A DNA stretch of 26,261 nt from Amoebophrya sp. AT5.2 (Eukaryota; Sar; Dinophyceae; Syndiniales; Amoebophryaceae), in assembly GCA_005223375.1 (NCBI GenBank), contig RXOD01004197.1, positions 1 to 26,261 of the forward strand, read 5' to 3'. The notes under the pieces are model-generated. The model searched no databases. It was not told the origin of the DNA and saw nothing but the letters and a program-made list of their open reading frames with translations. A program made the translations under genes and the position numbers. Below are positions 1-9,700 of the stretch, one piece after another (within the stretch, counting starts at the first letter, position 1; every line of letters begins with the position of its first letter).

Positions 1-480
1 CCTCACGGGCAGAACTGCAACCGCCGCCCCGCCGACGTGGTGCGGACGGCCACCGACTGCGGCACCCGCGCCTCCACCTCCCATGATCGCCATCTGCAGT
101 CTCGGCTCTCGGGCCATCATGTTCGTGATCTGCCGTATCCGCGCCGGAGGCACGTTCTTGTCCGATGGCTTCTTCTGTCGCCCCGTCCGCGGGTCGAACA
201 CCGTGTTCATTGTGAGCTGCTCCCGGGTCTGCGCGAAGTAGTGCGACAGATCCTCCTGCCGCGACAAATCGGCGACAAACTCGCGGATGCGGGCGGCGGA
301 ACATATCGGCGCAACCTGAATGCCCTGAATCAACTCCAGGTGGGATTTTACCACCTCGTCCTCGTCCAGAAGGTCGCGGAGCTCCTGCCGCGTGAAAAAA
401 ATACCCAGCTCGTCCAGCCGAGTCTTGCCGACGTCCAGTGACACATAATTCGGGTCAGCTGCACCGCCAGCGTCCGGCAT
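1..480 (-). CDS. Unrecognised protein, N-terminal part only (runs off left edge)
   Basis: The minus strand reads open from an ATG at 480 to the window edge, giving about 160 residues with no stop. The start context is GCCACCATG, a near-ideal eukaryotic initiation context, which supports this start. The protein begins MPDAGGAADPNYVSLDVGKT and is hydrophilic and helical-looking, with a charged stretch (DELGIFFTRQELRDLLDEDE) and a basic segment TGRRKKPSDKNVPPARIRQI. After residue ~132 it becomes Gly/Ala-rich, like the low-complexity inserts of its neighbours. No signal peptide, membrane segment or known motif is visible. The last visible codons contain GTGAGG at 6..1, which could be a splice donor, so the coding part may end before the edge. 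A real gene is likely from codon quality and start context; its function is unknown. Confidence 0.6.
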   Translation of the reverse strand, partial: MPDAGGAADPNYVSLDVGKTRLDELGIFFTRQELRDLLDEDEVVKSHLELIQGIQVAPICSAARIREFVADLSRQEDLSHYFAQTREQLTMNTVFDPRTGRQKKPSDKNVPPARIRQITNMMAREPRLQMAIMGGGGAGAAVGGRPHHVGGAAVAVLPVR

Positions 481-1322
481 GGTGGCTACAACGACAAAAA
501 ATACGATAAACTTCGGTCGTCGTCGCGGTCGTGCTGCTCTTGGCTTGCTGTCGACGTGGTAGATGTAGCAATCTATAGCCTACGTATCTCCACCGATATT
601 TGTAGCACACGATCAGCATGAGGAGCACAGGCGCAATAATCCATGCATATGGTCGTGGACGTGGTCACTCTCCCCGTGATTGTTTCTCGTACGCACTCGT
701 CTTTCTCTCCTTTGTGTTGTATTCTTTCTTAGTTCGTACGAGAACTTACACTGACCTTAGTGCTAGTTTGCAGTCGTTGTCGTAATGTTGGCGTTGGTTC
801 ATCAATTAGAGGACGCTGGTGGGGAACAACGCGCAAGTAGCGCAACGAACGCGCCGGAAGCGTCGCACTTCCAAGCATTTCGGGTCTGCTATGCAAATGT
901 GATCGATCATGACCTTGACCACCCAGGCCGGACTGTCTTGTGCTGCAAAAATAAGGGGAAAAAAAAATCAGAAAACAAAAAAAAAGCATCGTGATCGTGA
1001 TATAAAGACAAACTAATACTATTTATTTATTTATTTCTTCCCCGATCGTGGGGATTCTCCACCTGTTGGTGGGATTGTCCGGCGTTCTCGATTCTTCGGC
1101 TCGGAAGTGACAGCAATAGCATACGGAATCAAAAGTCACGAGGAAGCAGACTAGCTACGAGTGGCGCACAAAGAAAAAACGACCCAATCCCACAAGTAGG
1201 CTTGATGTAGTTGTTCTTGTGGCGTATATTTTATTCGTGCAGTACCAGTACGTTGTAAGTGATCGACATCAACAGACAATTATTTACTCTTAGGTTTACT
1301 AGAAGCTTCTGACGTCTCTACT
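481..1322. other. Spacer between two minus-strand genes
   Basis: No convincing gene is present; the short ORFs on both strands look like chance. The spacer is more AT-rich than the flanking genes. It holds an A-tract (about 958-985), the decamer TGATCGTGAT (992-1001) and a run of ATTT units (1020-1036). On the minus strand that run reads as AAATAAAT repeats, about 285 nt after the glycosyltransferase stop, so it could serve in 3' end formation. The right part should be 3' UTR of the glycosyltransferase and the left part the promoter and leader of the gene starting at 480. Confidence 0.6.
1020..1036 (-). terminator. Candidate 3'-end signal: AAATAAAT repeats
   Basis: The plus strand has four ATTT units, so the transcribed strand shows overlapping AATAAA hexamers downstream of the glycosyltransferase stop. 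The match to a canonical polyadenylation hexamer is seen in the sequence. Its use as such in this organism is inference, since some alveolates do not rely on AATAAA. Confidence 0.25.
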
Positions 1323-3872
1323 TCATCCGCACCAACAGCTTGTGTAGGTCCTGCTGAAAATTCGTGCCACGGGACTCTTTGATTCTTCACCCACGCCTTC
1401 CAGGTCCTCACTCTCCATCCGCTCTCGTGCTTGTTTCACGTGATCAGGCTCGTCCAGGCAACCACACGAATCGACTTCCGGTGAGTTCGTGCTGATCGCG
1501 TGCAACAGCTCCTGCAAAACGATCTGCCGCATCCCGTATCGCAAGTCTTCCGCCAGCTCCACGGCCTTGCGGCCGTGGCGCACTTTCTTCACGCTTGCGA
1601 CGAGGCCGTCGACGTCGTTCTTTTCGGCAGATTTTTCGGCAGGACGTGCTGGTAAGGACTCTTCCACCTTCGGTGTCGAGTCGAGCGTCGGCTTGGGCTT
1701 CGGAACAGAAAGAGCCTCAGCGAGCTGGTCTTCCGTATGGGTATGCTTGTCACTTGCCGTTGCCCCCGCCACCACGACGTCTACTTTGGAATTATCCATA
1801 TTCGTCGCGATTCCCTCAAATTTTTTGCGGCGCCATGAGTCGTAGCGACGCTCGAGAAGGAGCGGCGAAAGCAAGAATTGATAGAACTTCCCCCTTATTG
1901 TGATCTTGTCCATGTTTTCTCTCAGCCTGCGGCGCGGGTTGCCATTCAGCTTGTAGAGGTGCACCCGGATGGGGTAAAAGTGCTCCCTTTGGAAGTAGGG
2001 AAACCTGTTAAAAAGAGGATGAACAAGGCGGTCGTACATTTGGTCGAACATGAAAAGAAGCTTGTTTCACTGTCAGCTGTGCGTGACAAGATAGTCTTAG
2101 TGATAGAATGTCAAAAGCAATACAAGGATCTAGTGATGCGCGACGGAACCCAAAATAAAAAAAGAATATTTCTTTTAAACATGATCACAACTCAGTCACT
2201 CTTCATAATAGGTACCCCAAAATGTCCGGCCAGCGGATGAACAGCGTGAGTGGCAGAACGTACTCGTTCGCCCAGCTAAGCACGTTGTAGCCCCAGTTTC
2301 CGCCTTGGACCAGGTCGAGACCCACGGCGTGGTCGTCCCAGATCGAGACGTGGTTCCACCTTAAAATGGTGCGCTCCTCCTGAGACTGGAACCGGGTGAA
2401 AAAGGTGTCTTCGTATCCGTTGCGCACACCGGCCATCTCCAACAGGAACTGTGCGGCGAGGTACGACGTCATATACTGGGTCATGTCGCAGCCCCCTTCA
2501 TGGTATTGCGTGCAGTCGCCCCCGTCCCGGTAGGAGACCATGCCGTACCAGTGCTTGTCTGCGCACTCGTAGTGCTCGAACCGGTTCTCCTTGTACCACA
2601 GGTACTGGTCGCGGGAGCTCTTTTTGCCTTTCCATCGGGCGTAAGCCGTCCAGAGCTCGCTGTTCCACATGGCCAGAAACAGGTTTGCGGGCGGGGCGGC
2701 GAGGAACCAGTTGTCGGGGGTCACAATGAAGGGCACGTACAACTTGGGACTCTGGTCCACCGTATACAGCATGGTCAGTCGGGACCGACCGATCGCACCG
2801 TCGCGGCGTTTTACGAACACCTGCTCTTTGTGCCCTTGAGAATTGCTTTTGTCTTTGATGGTCAGGGTCACCCGCTCCCTCTTCGCTTTCGGGTCCGGCG
2901 TCTCGCTCTCGTCGCCAGAAGTCGCGCAGCAGGAGGCCGACGTGCCCGCGCCGCCCTGGAGGTTCTTGACGTTTCCCTGGTTTTCCGCCCTGCGCGACGC
3001 CCGAGCATTAATATTGATGTCGTTGCCGTTGGCGTTCGCCGCGGTCGAATTCCCGGTCCTCATGCCTCCAGGGCCTTGTGACATCACCGGGGAGAAGTTG
3101 CGTTGGTCCGAAGAGCGCTCAGGACCTGCTTGTTCACCCAGGCTGAAGAAGGAGCTGCTCTTGTCACCCTTGTCCTCATCGGCGCCTTCTTCTGCTTCTT
3201 TTTCTGCTCTTTGGTCCATCTCTTCCCTGGCTTTGACGGTTCTCTCCAACCACTCCGGCGACGGTGCCACGTTCCGCACCAAGAACTCGAACGGGTTGGT
3301 CCATATCACCGTCGCGTCGGAGTAGATTCCGCCGTACCTCCCCAGAATCGCCAGGCGGACTCGGTCCGCGCGGTGGGCGCTCGCCACCCTTCGTTTGAAG
3401 TTCTCGCCAGGCACATTAATCGGACTAGCCAGTTCGTCCGCGACCGTCGCCGCAGCAGTCTCGGGGTCCTCCGTGGTGTCCGTCTCGAAGGTCGGGAAGT
3501 TGTTCTCCAGCAGCCACTTGTGGTCGATGCGGTTGATCTGCCACCCCTTGGTGTTCAGGCGCTCCAAATTCTGAGCACACATCTCCGCAATCCACGCGTC
3601 GGTCTTGTTCGCCACAGACGCCGCCACGCTGCCAATCGTCTCGGGCCAGCCCTGGTGCCAATAAAGAAAAACCTGTTTGCGTGGGAGTAGTGGTAGTAGG
3701 ACAGGATCTGGTTCTGGATCTACTTGTTCTTGAAGCTATGTGTAAGTATCTATGTTTGTAGTTGTACTATGATACGTATACTCGCCGCGGTCAGGGTCAC
3801 GCCGTTGTTACTGTTAGTTTGCGAAAGGTAGTCGGGCTTATAAGACGAAAACAGTATATTTGTCGTCGCCAT
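1323..3872 (-). CDS. Caps_synth/GT32-like glycosyltransferase, three exons
   Basis: Proposed exons are 3872-3768, 3672-2216 and 2004-1323 (747 residues). Residues ~33-46 read RIIVFLYWHQGWPE, the family opening 'kIIwqYWdqGw'. Residues ~136-158 (DRVRLAILGRYGGIYSDATV) match the nucleotide-sugar/metal signature 'sDilRl.lLy.yGGiWlDaTv' of capsular-polysaccharide-type transferases (PF05704, related to GT32). A later stretch, PFIVTPDNWFLAAPPANLFL, fits the family's 'nwflaa' segment. Between them lies a low-complexity, charged insert of roughly 150 residues. Exon 3 supplies a family-like end (VHLYKLNGN) and then a long acidic/lysine tail of uncertain role. The longest single ORF (3627-2203) starts only at a GTG and lacks the first motif; the ATG at 3872 is the first in its frame and restores it. 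There is no signal peptide or TM segment. The family transfers a sugar from a nucleotide donor; substrate unknown. The splice model is phase-consistent but inferred. Confidence 0.72.
2005..2215 (-). other. Inferred intron 2 of the glycosyltransferase (211 nt)
   Basis: The donor GG|GTACCT follows the codons for WPDIL, and the acceptor TTTTTAACAG|G sits behind a pyrimidine tract. Both are phase 2, and joining them gives WPDILG-FPYFQREHFY without a stop. Unspliced, the frame would stop at 2203. Confidence 0.6.
3673..3767 (-). other. Inferred intron 1 of the glycosyltransferase (95 nt)
   Basis: The donor ATA|GTACAA and the acceptor AAACAG|GTT, behind a C/T-rich tract, are both phase 0. Splicing produces SIRII-VFLYWHQGW, which rebuilds the conserved start of the catalytic domain. 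Without splicing, exon 1 meets a stop nine codons after its end, and exon 2 has no ATG. Confidence 0.55.
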
Positions 3873-3953
3873 GGAGTGCTGTCGGTCACACACCGCAGGA
3901 TGAATGTATCGTATACATATGCGTGGCTCAAAAAATTCAAATAATTGTCAAGA

Positions 3954-3980
3954 TATTTATTTATTTGAAGTGATCGTGAT
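3954..3980 (-). promoter_or_regulatory. ATTT run plus TGATCGTGAT decamer in a 119-bp spacer
   Basis: Immediately after the stop of the membrane-protein gene, the spacer carries TATTTATTTATTT (3954-3966) and TGATCGTGAT (3971-3980). The same pair occurs in the 481-1322 spacer. On the transcribed strand the first part is AAATAAATAAATA, a candidate 3'-end signal. Because only 119 bp separate this stop from the next ATG, the element must also lie in or near the glycosyltransferase leader or promoter. Confidence 0.3.
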
Positions 3981-3991
3981 CCCATAACCCA

Positions 3992-5581
3992 TTATACCTT
4001 TCTGGGCACCCAGTTGTTTTTTCTGTGGATGTAGTTCAGCCATGACTTCGTGTATTTTGTTCCGTAGTCCGGGTGTGCCGTAGTGTCTGTCTCTCGGTCC
4101 CGTTCCTCTTTGTCCTGGATATCGCTGAGGAATTTTTTCGGCATCTCGGCTTCGTTTTTCAGAACCACTTCGAATTCGCGCGGATCATCTCCGCTCCCGC
4201 CTGGCGTGTCCACTCGGTTGTAGTACGCCTTGGGCCACGTCCGACCGTCTCGGTGCACCCAGCTCCGCTCCGAATACGCCTTCCCCACTGGTGTCTCGTC
4301 GAACAGCTCTAACAGCGTGGTCGTCCGGTCGGGCTTTTTCAGCAACCACATGCCCACAAACACGGGGCTGATGCAGATGGTAAAAATGAAATACGCGAGG
4401 TAAAAGAAAATCACGGTCTTGGGGATGTTTCTCAACAAGCTCCCGCAGGTACACACCGGGCAGAACCGTTGGCAGCAGCAGCAACGGTCCCGGGCGAGCA
4501 GGTCCCGCCGGTTGACCGTCTTCAACCCCGAGCCGAAACACAGACAGCACTCCTTCCAACTGGTCTCCCTCTTACAGCCGCAGACCTTTTCACAACGCGT
4601 CTTGGGCTTATTCGCTTCGAGAGGCGCGTTGTCGCTCGCGTTCGTTCTCCGGGGGCTCAACAAAGTGTCGAGCTCCACCTGCCGCCCAGCGCCGTCGTCC
4701 TCCTCGTCGCTTTCGCCACGGGTTTCGGGCTCCTGGAAAAAAGAGGACCCGTGGTTGTTCGATTGTGCGGCGGACGAACGTCGAGAAGATGAGATCCCGA
4801 TCGGCGCGCCGACGAGTGGCGCTGCCGACTCACCGCTCCGTGCACCATCAGGTGCGCCGGAAGTAAAAGTTGTAAACGACGTGTCTGCACTGGTCTCGGT
4901 GTAGGTGTCGCTCGTCTTTGGCCCGCTGCCTGGGGCCGCGCCGGTGGGCGATGGTGGCGGTTTATCCGTCCTACGCAAGGGCAGACAAAATCCACAGCAG
5001 CCCGCGCGCCGCCGATATTCCTTCAAATCCTTTCGCCCCCGTCGCGAGAACACATCGTAGCCCAGGTCCGCGAGCATGTAGTCGCTGTAGCCCAGCAGCG
5101 GCCGCTCCAGGATCATCATGAAAATCCAGACGGCCGGCCAGACGATGAGCAGCGTCCCGTCGCTTGCGTCCGCCCAGATCCAAAACATGTACTCGTACTT
5201 CCCCTTCGGCATCGCTTGCAAGACGATCCCTCCCGCCAGGGACGGTAAAATCGCGCACCACCACCACCACCGCGTCTTGAAGTTGTGCACGAAGTAGGCG
5301 CGCGACCATTTCACCTCGTGCGCGGGAAAGTCGGCGATGCTGCGCGGCCACTGCCTCTTTTCCGGGTTAAAATTCGTCGCGTCGCGGTGACGATCAGGCT
5401 CGCTTTCTTCGTACCCGTCGCCTCCGGTACCGTCAGAATCGCTATTCTCGAAATCCTCAGGCTTGTGGAATGACATTCTTGTTGTCTCCCCAGAAATATC
5501 CTGGAGTCGTCCCGCGGAAGCAGAGGGCAGCTCGAGGTCGTCGAAGTATTCTGAAGATATCTCAGCCTCCGGCGCGTCCAT
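3992..5581 (-). CDS. Three-TM protein with cysteine-dense segment, unknown function
   Basis: The protein has 529 residues from the ATG at 5581. The frame is open a further 14 codons upstream but only with GTG/CTG. The N-terminal ~100 residues are acidic and hydrophilic. Hydrophobic segments are visible at about 105-124 (starting in a WWWW run), 142-160 (LLIVWPAVWIFMMIL) and 390-414 (TVIFFYLAYFIFTICISPVF). Between TM2 and TM3 is a ~210-residue loop that is Ser/Thr/Gly/Pro-rich and ends in a 50-residue stretch with 13 cysteines, including CCCC, CEKVCGC and CPVCTC (about 330-379). The C-terminal ~115 residues are charged. Cys spacing does not match a standard zinc finger; metal binding, palmitoylation or disulfides are all possible. 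I do not recognise a family. The reading frame and composition make a real gene likely. Confidence 0.65.
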   Translation of the reverse strand: MDAPEAEISSEYFDDLELPSASAGRLQDISGETTRMSFHKPEDFENSDSDGTGGDGYEESEPDRHRDATNFNPEKRQWPRSIADFPAHEVKWSRAYFVHNFKTRWWWWCAILPSLAGGIVLQAMPKGKYEYMFWIWADASDGTLLIVWPAVWIFMMILERPLLGYSDYMLADLGYDVFSRRGRKDLKEYRRRAGCCGFCLPLRRTDKPPPSPTGAAPGSGPKTSDTYTETSADTSFTTFTSGAPDGARSGESAAPLVGAPIGISSSRRSSAAQSNNHGSSFFQEPETRGESDEEDDGAGRQVELDTLLSPRRTNASDNAPLEANKPKTRCEKVCGCKRETSWKECCLCFGSGLKTVNRRDLLARDRCCCCQRFCPVCTCGSLLRNIPKTVIFFYLAYFIFTICISPVFVGMWLLKKPDRTTTLLELFDETPVGKAYSERSWVHRDGRTWPKAYYNRVDTPGGSGDDPREFEVVLKNEAEMPKKFLSDIQDKEERDRETDTTAHPDYGTKYTKSWLNYIHRKNNWVPRKV

Positions 5582-6784
5582 GCCTTCTACTTGGTGCGCG
5601 GCGTCCGCGTACAGCGGCAGCACGGCTTAAAGTAAGACCAAACTAAACAAACCGTGGCCACCGGTTTCGCAGGGCCGCTGTCTACTGCTCCACCTTCTAA
5701 CGGAGATCGGGTCCGCTTACCTTTGTTTCTTCGATCGGGCCCACAAAAAATGGTTTGATCGCTGGGGGTACCAAAAAAAAAAATAGAAAACGCGCTACGT
5801 ATAGAAAGTACAGCCTTATCCTTAACAAGATAAAATTGTCGAGCAGAAATAAAACTTTTGATGATTTGCACTATGTATTGATGTACGTCTGATTTCCTTA
5901 CATCACGGGGCAGCGCGGAAACCAATCCGAACCGCCCGCAATGTTGAAAAAAAATAGGAAAATGTAAATCAATGAAAATGAATGACGCCTACTAGATCTT
6001 CACTAATTTTATCAGGTAACTAATGTAACTGTACAACTCAGTTTCAGCTCACTGCCACGAGCTTTGTTATAGTTGTTGGGCGAATTATAGTACAAGTAAA
6101 TGATGAGTCTGGCTGCTTGCAAATAGCGCAAAGGCAGAACGCACAGAAACAAGCGAGCTGACGCACAACCGAAAAGCACTTCTGCGCCCAGCAGGAGATA
6201 TTTTGGTGCTTTAGTATATTGCCACAGAGGGAGCAGGTTCCTCCGAGTCGTTTCTCAGGGCGGAGTAAGAGCCACAACCGACGAACCAAGGTGGTGAGAC
6301 AAACGCTGCAGACGACAAAGGTAAATGCAGGGACAGAAGAAAGCAGAGCTGAGGCAACTACCGAATCCGGAAGTAGATAAAGAATCAGTACGTAGCTAGA
6401 AGCGGCACCAGTAGCGCGACAACATGAACCGAATATGAGCCAGAAAAACTACCTCGAGAAGTATGAACGCAATGCGATTATCAACGAAGCGACGAGCAGC
6501 AGCTGCCCCTTGGTTCACAAGCTGGGTTCATGTCGCGCACCCGCGCGCGCAGCTCGTCAGTGTCAGAAATGACTCACAATAAAAGTCGAAATGAATATGA
6601 AATGAAATTGCAGCCGCCGCGATCTAAGGCACGATCACTGTCACGATGAGAGAGCTACGTTGCAAAAAAATATGAGAGTTAAAGAGCGGCTTCTACGCTA
6701 CCCCTACGTGTACGTTCTGGTACCTGTATTAACGAAGCGGCGTACTCCTGCGTTCTGCTTGCCTTGCGCATTAAAAAGAACTGA
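5582..6784. other. 1.2-kb spacer, no convincing gene
   Basis: AT-rich sequence between the membrane protein and the JmjC gene. A strong donor-like site, AAAG|GTAAGC, occurs on the minus strand near 5718. With an AG at about 5630 this could mark a 5' leader intron of the membrane-protein gene. A short cysteine-rich minus frame (6044-6289) lacks an ATG. No RNA gene or repeat was recognised. Confidence 0.5.
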
Positions 6785-9700
6785 CTACGAGATACTGCTA
6801 CTCATGATGCTGGCTCCTGGAGTGTCGGCGCGCCTTTTTCCGTTGACAAAGAAGCGCTCGTCTCCGTCTGGTCGCCCTGGCGTCCTGGGCGGTGGCTGAA
6901 ACGTGCCCGTCGGCGGAGTTGCCACGTTTGCTTCGTCTGCCGTCAGCGCCCTTGCCGAGGCAGAGCTTAGGTTTCTACCATTCACGAAGTAGCGCTCACC
7001 GCTTTCCTCGCGACTCGGGATGTTTTTCGAGAGTGGCGGTGGCCCTACAGGACCTTCCCTCCCCAAGGTTCGCTTTCCGTTGACAAAAAAACGCTCGTCT
7101 CCCTGCAGTCGGCCCGGCGTCCTAGGAGGGGGTGTCAACACCGCCACCGCGGGATCATTTGTAGTTGTTGCCGCCGCTGGACTTCCTAGGACTGCAAACG
7201 CCTCGTCTATCTCTATGCGCGCAGTATCGACCGCAATCTCTCCCGGTGGTCCTCGTCCGTGCGACGAGCCAGAGGACGCAAGCTCCGGTCTCCTGCGCCC
7301 CTGCACGAAGACCCGAGTGTTCGTCCTCATCCGAGCCGTATCGGCGGCCGTGGAGCTGCCCGCGACACCAGCGTTCGCTGTTGTGGTGGCCACCGTGGTG
7401 ATGGTTTCTGCAGGGGAGGCGGAGTCGGCGGCACTGTTTCCACTGCCAGCAGTGCTGGACGGAGCCCCCCCGCCGGCACTCGAGGACTCATTGCCACCTG
7501 GCGGGCCTCCGGTGTGTTCTGAAAGCGCGAGCACCGAATCCCCGGACACCGGAAAGTAGAACGTCGACCCTGAGCTCGGAGCGACGCCGGGCAGGAGTAA
7601 TTTGTTCGCGGCGGCTCCTCCCGCGACGCCTGCGCCCCCTCCGATGTAAAGATGTTGGCTGTCGTCAGGCGCTGCGGATCTATTGCTCTTGGCCTGCTGG
7701 GAAGAAGGCGGCGACGCTGGCGCCGCGACTCCTGTCGGATGGAGGCGGGTGCGTTCGTCGAGCCGGAAACCCGCGTGCAGCGGAAACAGGCCTACCATGC
7801 TGCTGGCGGTTATGTCGGGATCTTCGTCTTCGTTCTTTTGCAGCACGTAGTTGTAGGTCTCGGCGTAGTCCAGGTCTTGCTCGAGATCGGGAAAATCGAT
7901 TTCCTCCAAGGCGCGGAGCATGCAGCTCCGCCGATAGATCCTGAACTCCAGCTGCGCCTTCGTCAGCATGGCAGCGTAGGGAGACGGAGCCGCTGGCCGT
8001 GTCGCTCCTGTCGTCCCAGCCACCGGCTCTTTCTTTGAAACTGATCCCGGCTTACCTCCAGCTCCGCCTCCTTTTGCTGCGTGTTTAGAGCTAGAAGCCG
8101 CGCCAACTACGAGAGAATCGTCGTAACCGCCAACCGTGCCAGATGTGGCTGTTCTTGAAGCTACTGCAGCACCGGTTCCAGCAGAAGGTGCTGACCCTGA
8201 CTGCGTCTTTTCGACGCTTCTTTGCGACGGAAACCTGTCTTCAGCCCGCGAGATCATGTGAATCTTGAGCTCGCTCTTGTTTGGACTGCTCGACGACGGC
8301 GCCGCCGAGGCCGTGCTGTGGTACGGCGACGTCGACCCAGGTGCGGACGAGCCGGGAGGTGAACTGCTGGCCGTCAAAGAAGCGCCAACCCCGTTCGCGG
8401 TCGTCGACGCAGTATGAGCGGTTGACGCCGACGCCAACATGTTACCCGCGCCGGGACGAGGAGCAACTCCCCCTCCCGACATGGTCCCAGGTCGGCGCCA
8501 GTGGTTCCTGAACATCGCCAGCGATCGCGGCGGACCAGAGTCGTTCGCGTTTTTCGCATCGTCCTCGCAGTCTTGACTCATCATAATCTCCAGATAGTTC
8601 GCGAGTTTGCTGTCCGCCGCAATGCCCGGCATCCGGAGCTGGGACCGTAGGTCATCGCGTTGCCACAAAGCGCGCTCGCGGTCCAGAGACGTAGAAGTAT
8701 ACGACAGCCGCGGCAGGGGGTAGGCCGGGTAGAATGCCGAGCTTTCGATCATGTCTGTCGCCCAGCCCTCAACCGAGGGCAAATGAGACGGGTCGGGAAT
8801 GAGCACGTTGGGCGTCGGGCGGGTGCCAGTAGTAGGCTGGCTGAGTGGTGTAGGTGTTGTCGCGTGCATATCTGCCTGAACGTACCCGTACCGGTTGCCA
8901 ACGGAGCAGGGGGTCGCTTCCAGCGGCCGGGGAAGGGGCTGGACGCTTCCTGGTGTACCGGACGAAGCCGTCTCTCTCGACGGAGTTTTGGTTGACACAG
9001 GGGCGCCTGGACTGGCTGGCGCGGCAGCTGGTTTCCCACCTTTTAGTCTTTCCATTCCGTGGTCCTCGTCGTTGTCGTTTGCTCGAGCGTCCATAGCACC
9101 ATCGCCGTCCAGGTCCACCTCTGCCCGGAGTTCCTCCCCAGGAATCAAGTCTTGTCCCATCTCCTGTACCCGCATGCTGCTCGCCTTACTGTAGTGCGTG
9201 AGGTCGTACAACGTGTAGTAAAGCACGTCCGTCCCGTTCTCCATGGCCTCGGTTAGAGCAAAATACGGGTCCTCTTTTTTCCCAACTACCGCCGTAGTTG
9301 CCCTGGCTGTAAGCCGCGACTGCGATCTCAAAGAGGAAATCTCGTTCTTTGCCTCTGCTCCGGCTTTTCCCGATTCGCGCACGGAGGCCAGCGCCGACCG
9401 CGTGGCATGCGCATTGTGCAGCACCCATCCATCGAATAACGTCAGATCGTCCGCTGCCTCACTCGAGGCCGCGTGGGAACTCAGCCGGAGCTCCGCAGAT
9501 CCCAGCGCGTGCCCACCTTCCCCGCCATCTCCTCGTTCAACATTCTGGGCCGCTTCCATGTAGTCCGGATACAGTGCGACACCCGACGTCAGCGTGCGGG
9601 CACGCGTACGGCCCAGTAGGTCGCTTTCGTTCTCATTCTTTTCTCCCACCACCTCTTGCACGTCCTGCTCCGCCATGACTTTCTCCGCGAGTGCGCGCTC

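Noticed and set aside
480..500. GTAGCCACC before the first ATG as a relic of a dinoflagellate spliced leader
   Set aside because: Only a seven-base overlap (GTAGCCA) with the leader end; a Kozak-type context explains it better.
5587..5925. Minus frame overlapping the membrane-protein start
   Set aside because: It begins only at a TTG and runs through poly-T-rich spacer; at most its sequence near 5718 is a leader exon end.
6044..6289. Cysteine-rich minus frame (CSLCGN...CFCAFCLCAIC) in a spacer
   Set aside because: No ATG start, irregular Cys spacing, AT-rich context and no splice partners; treated as chance.
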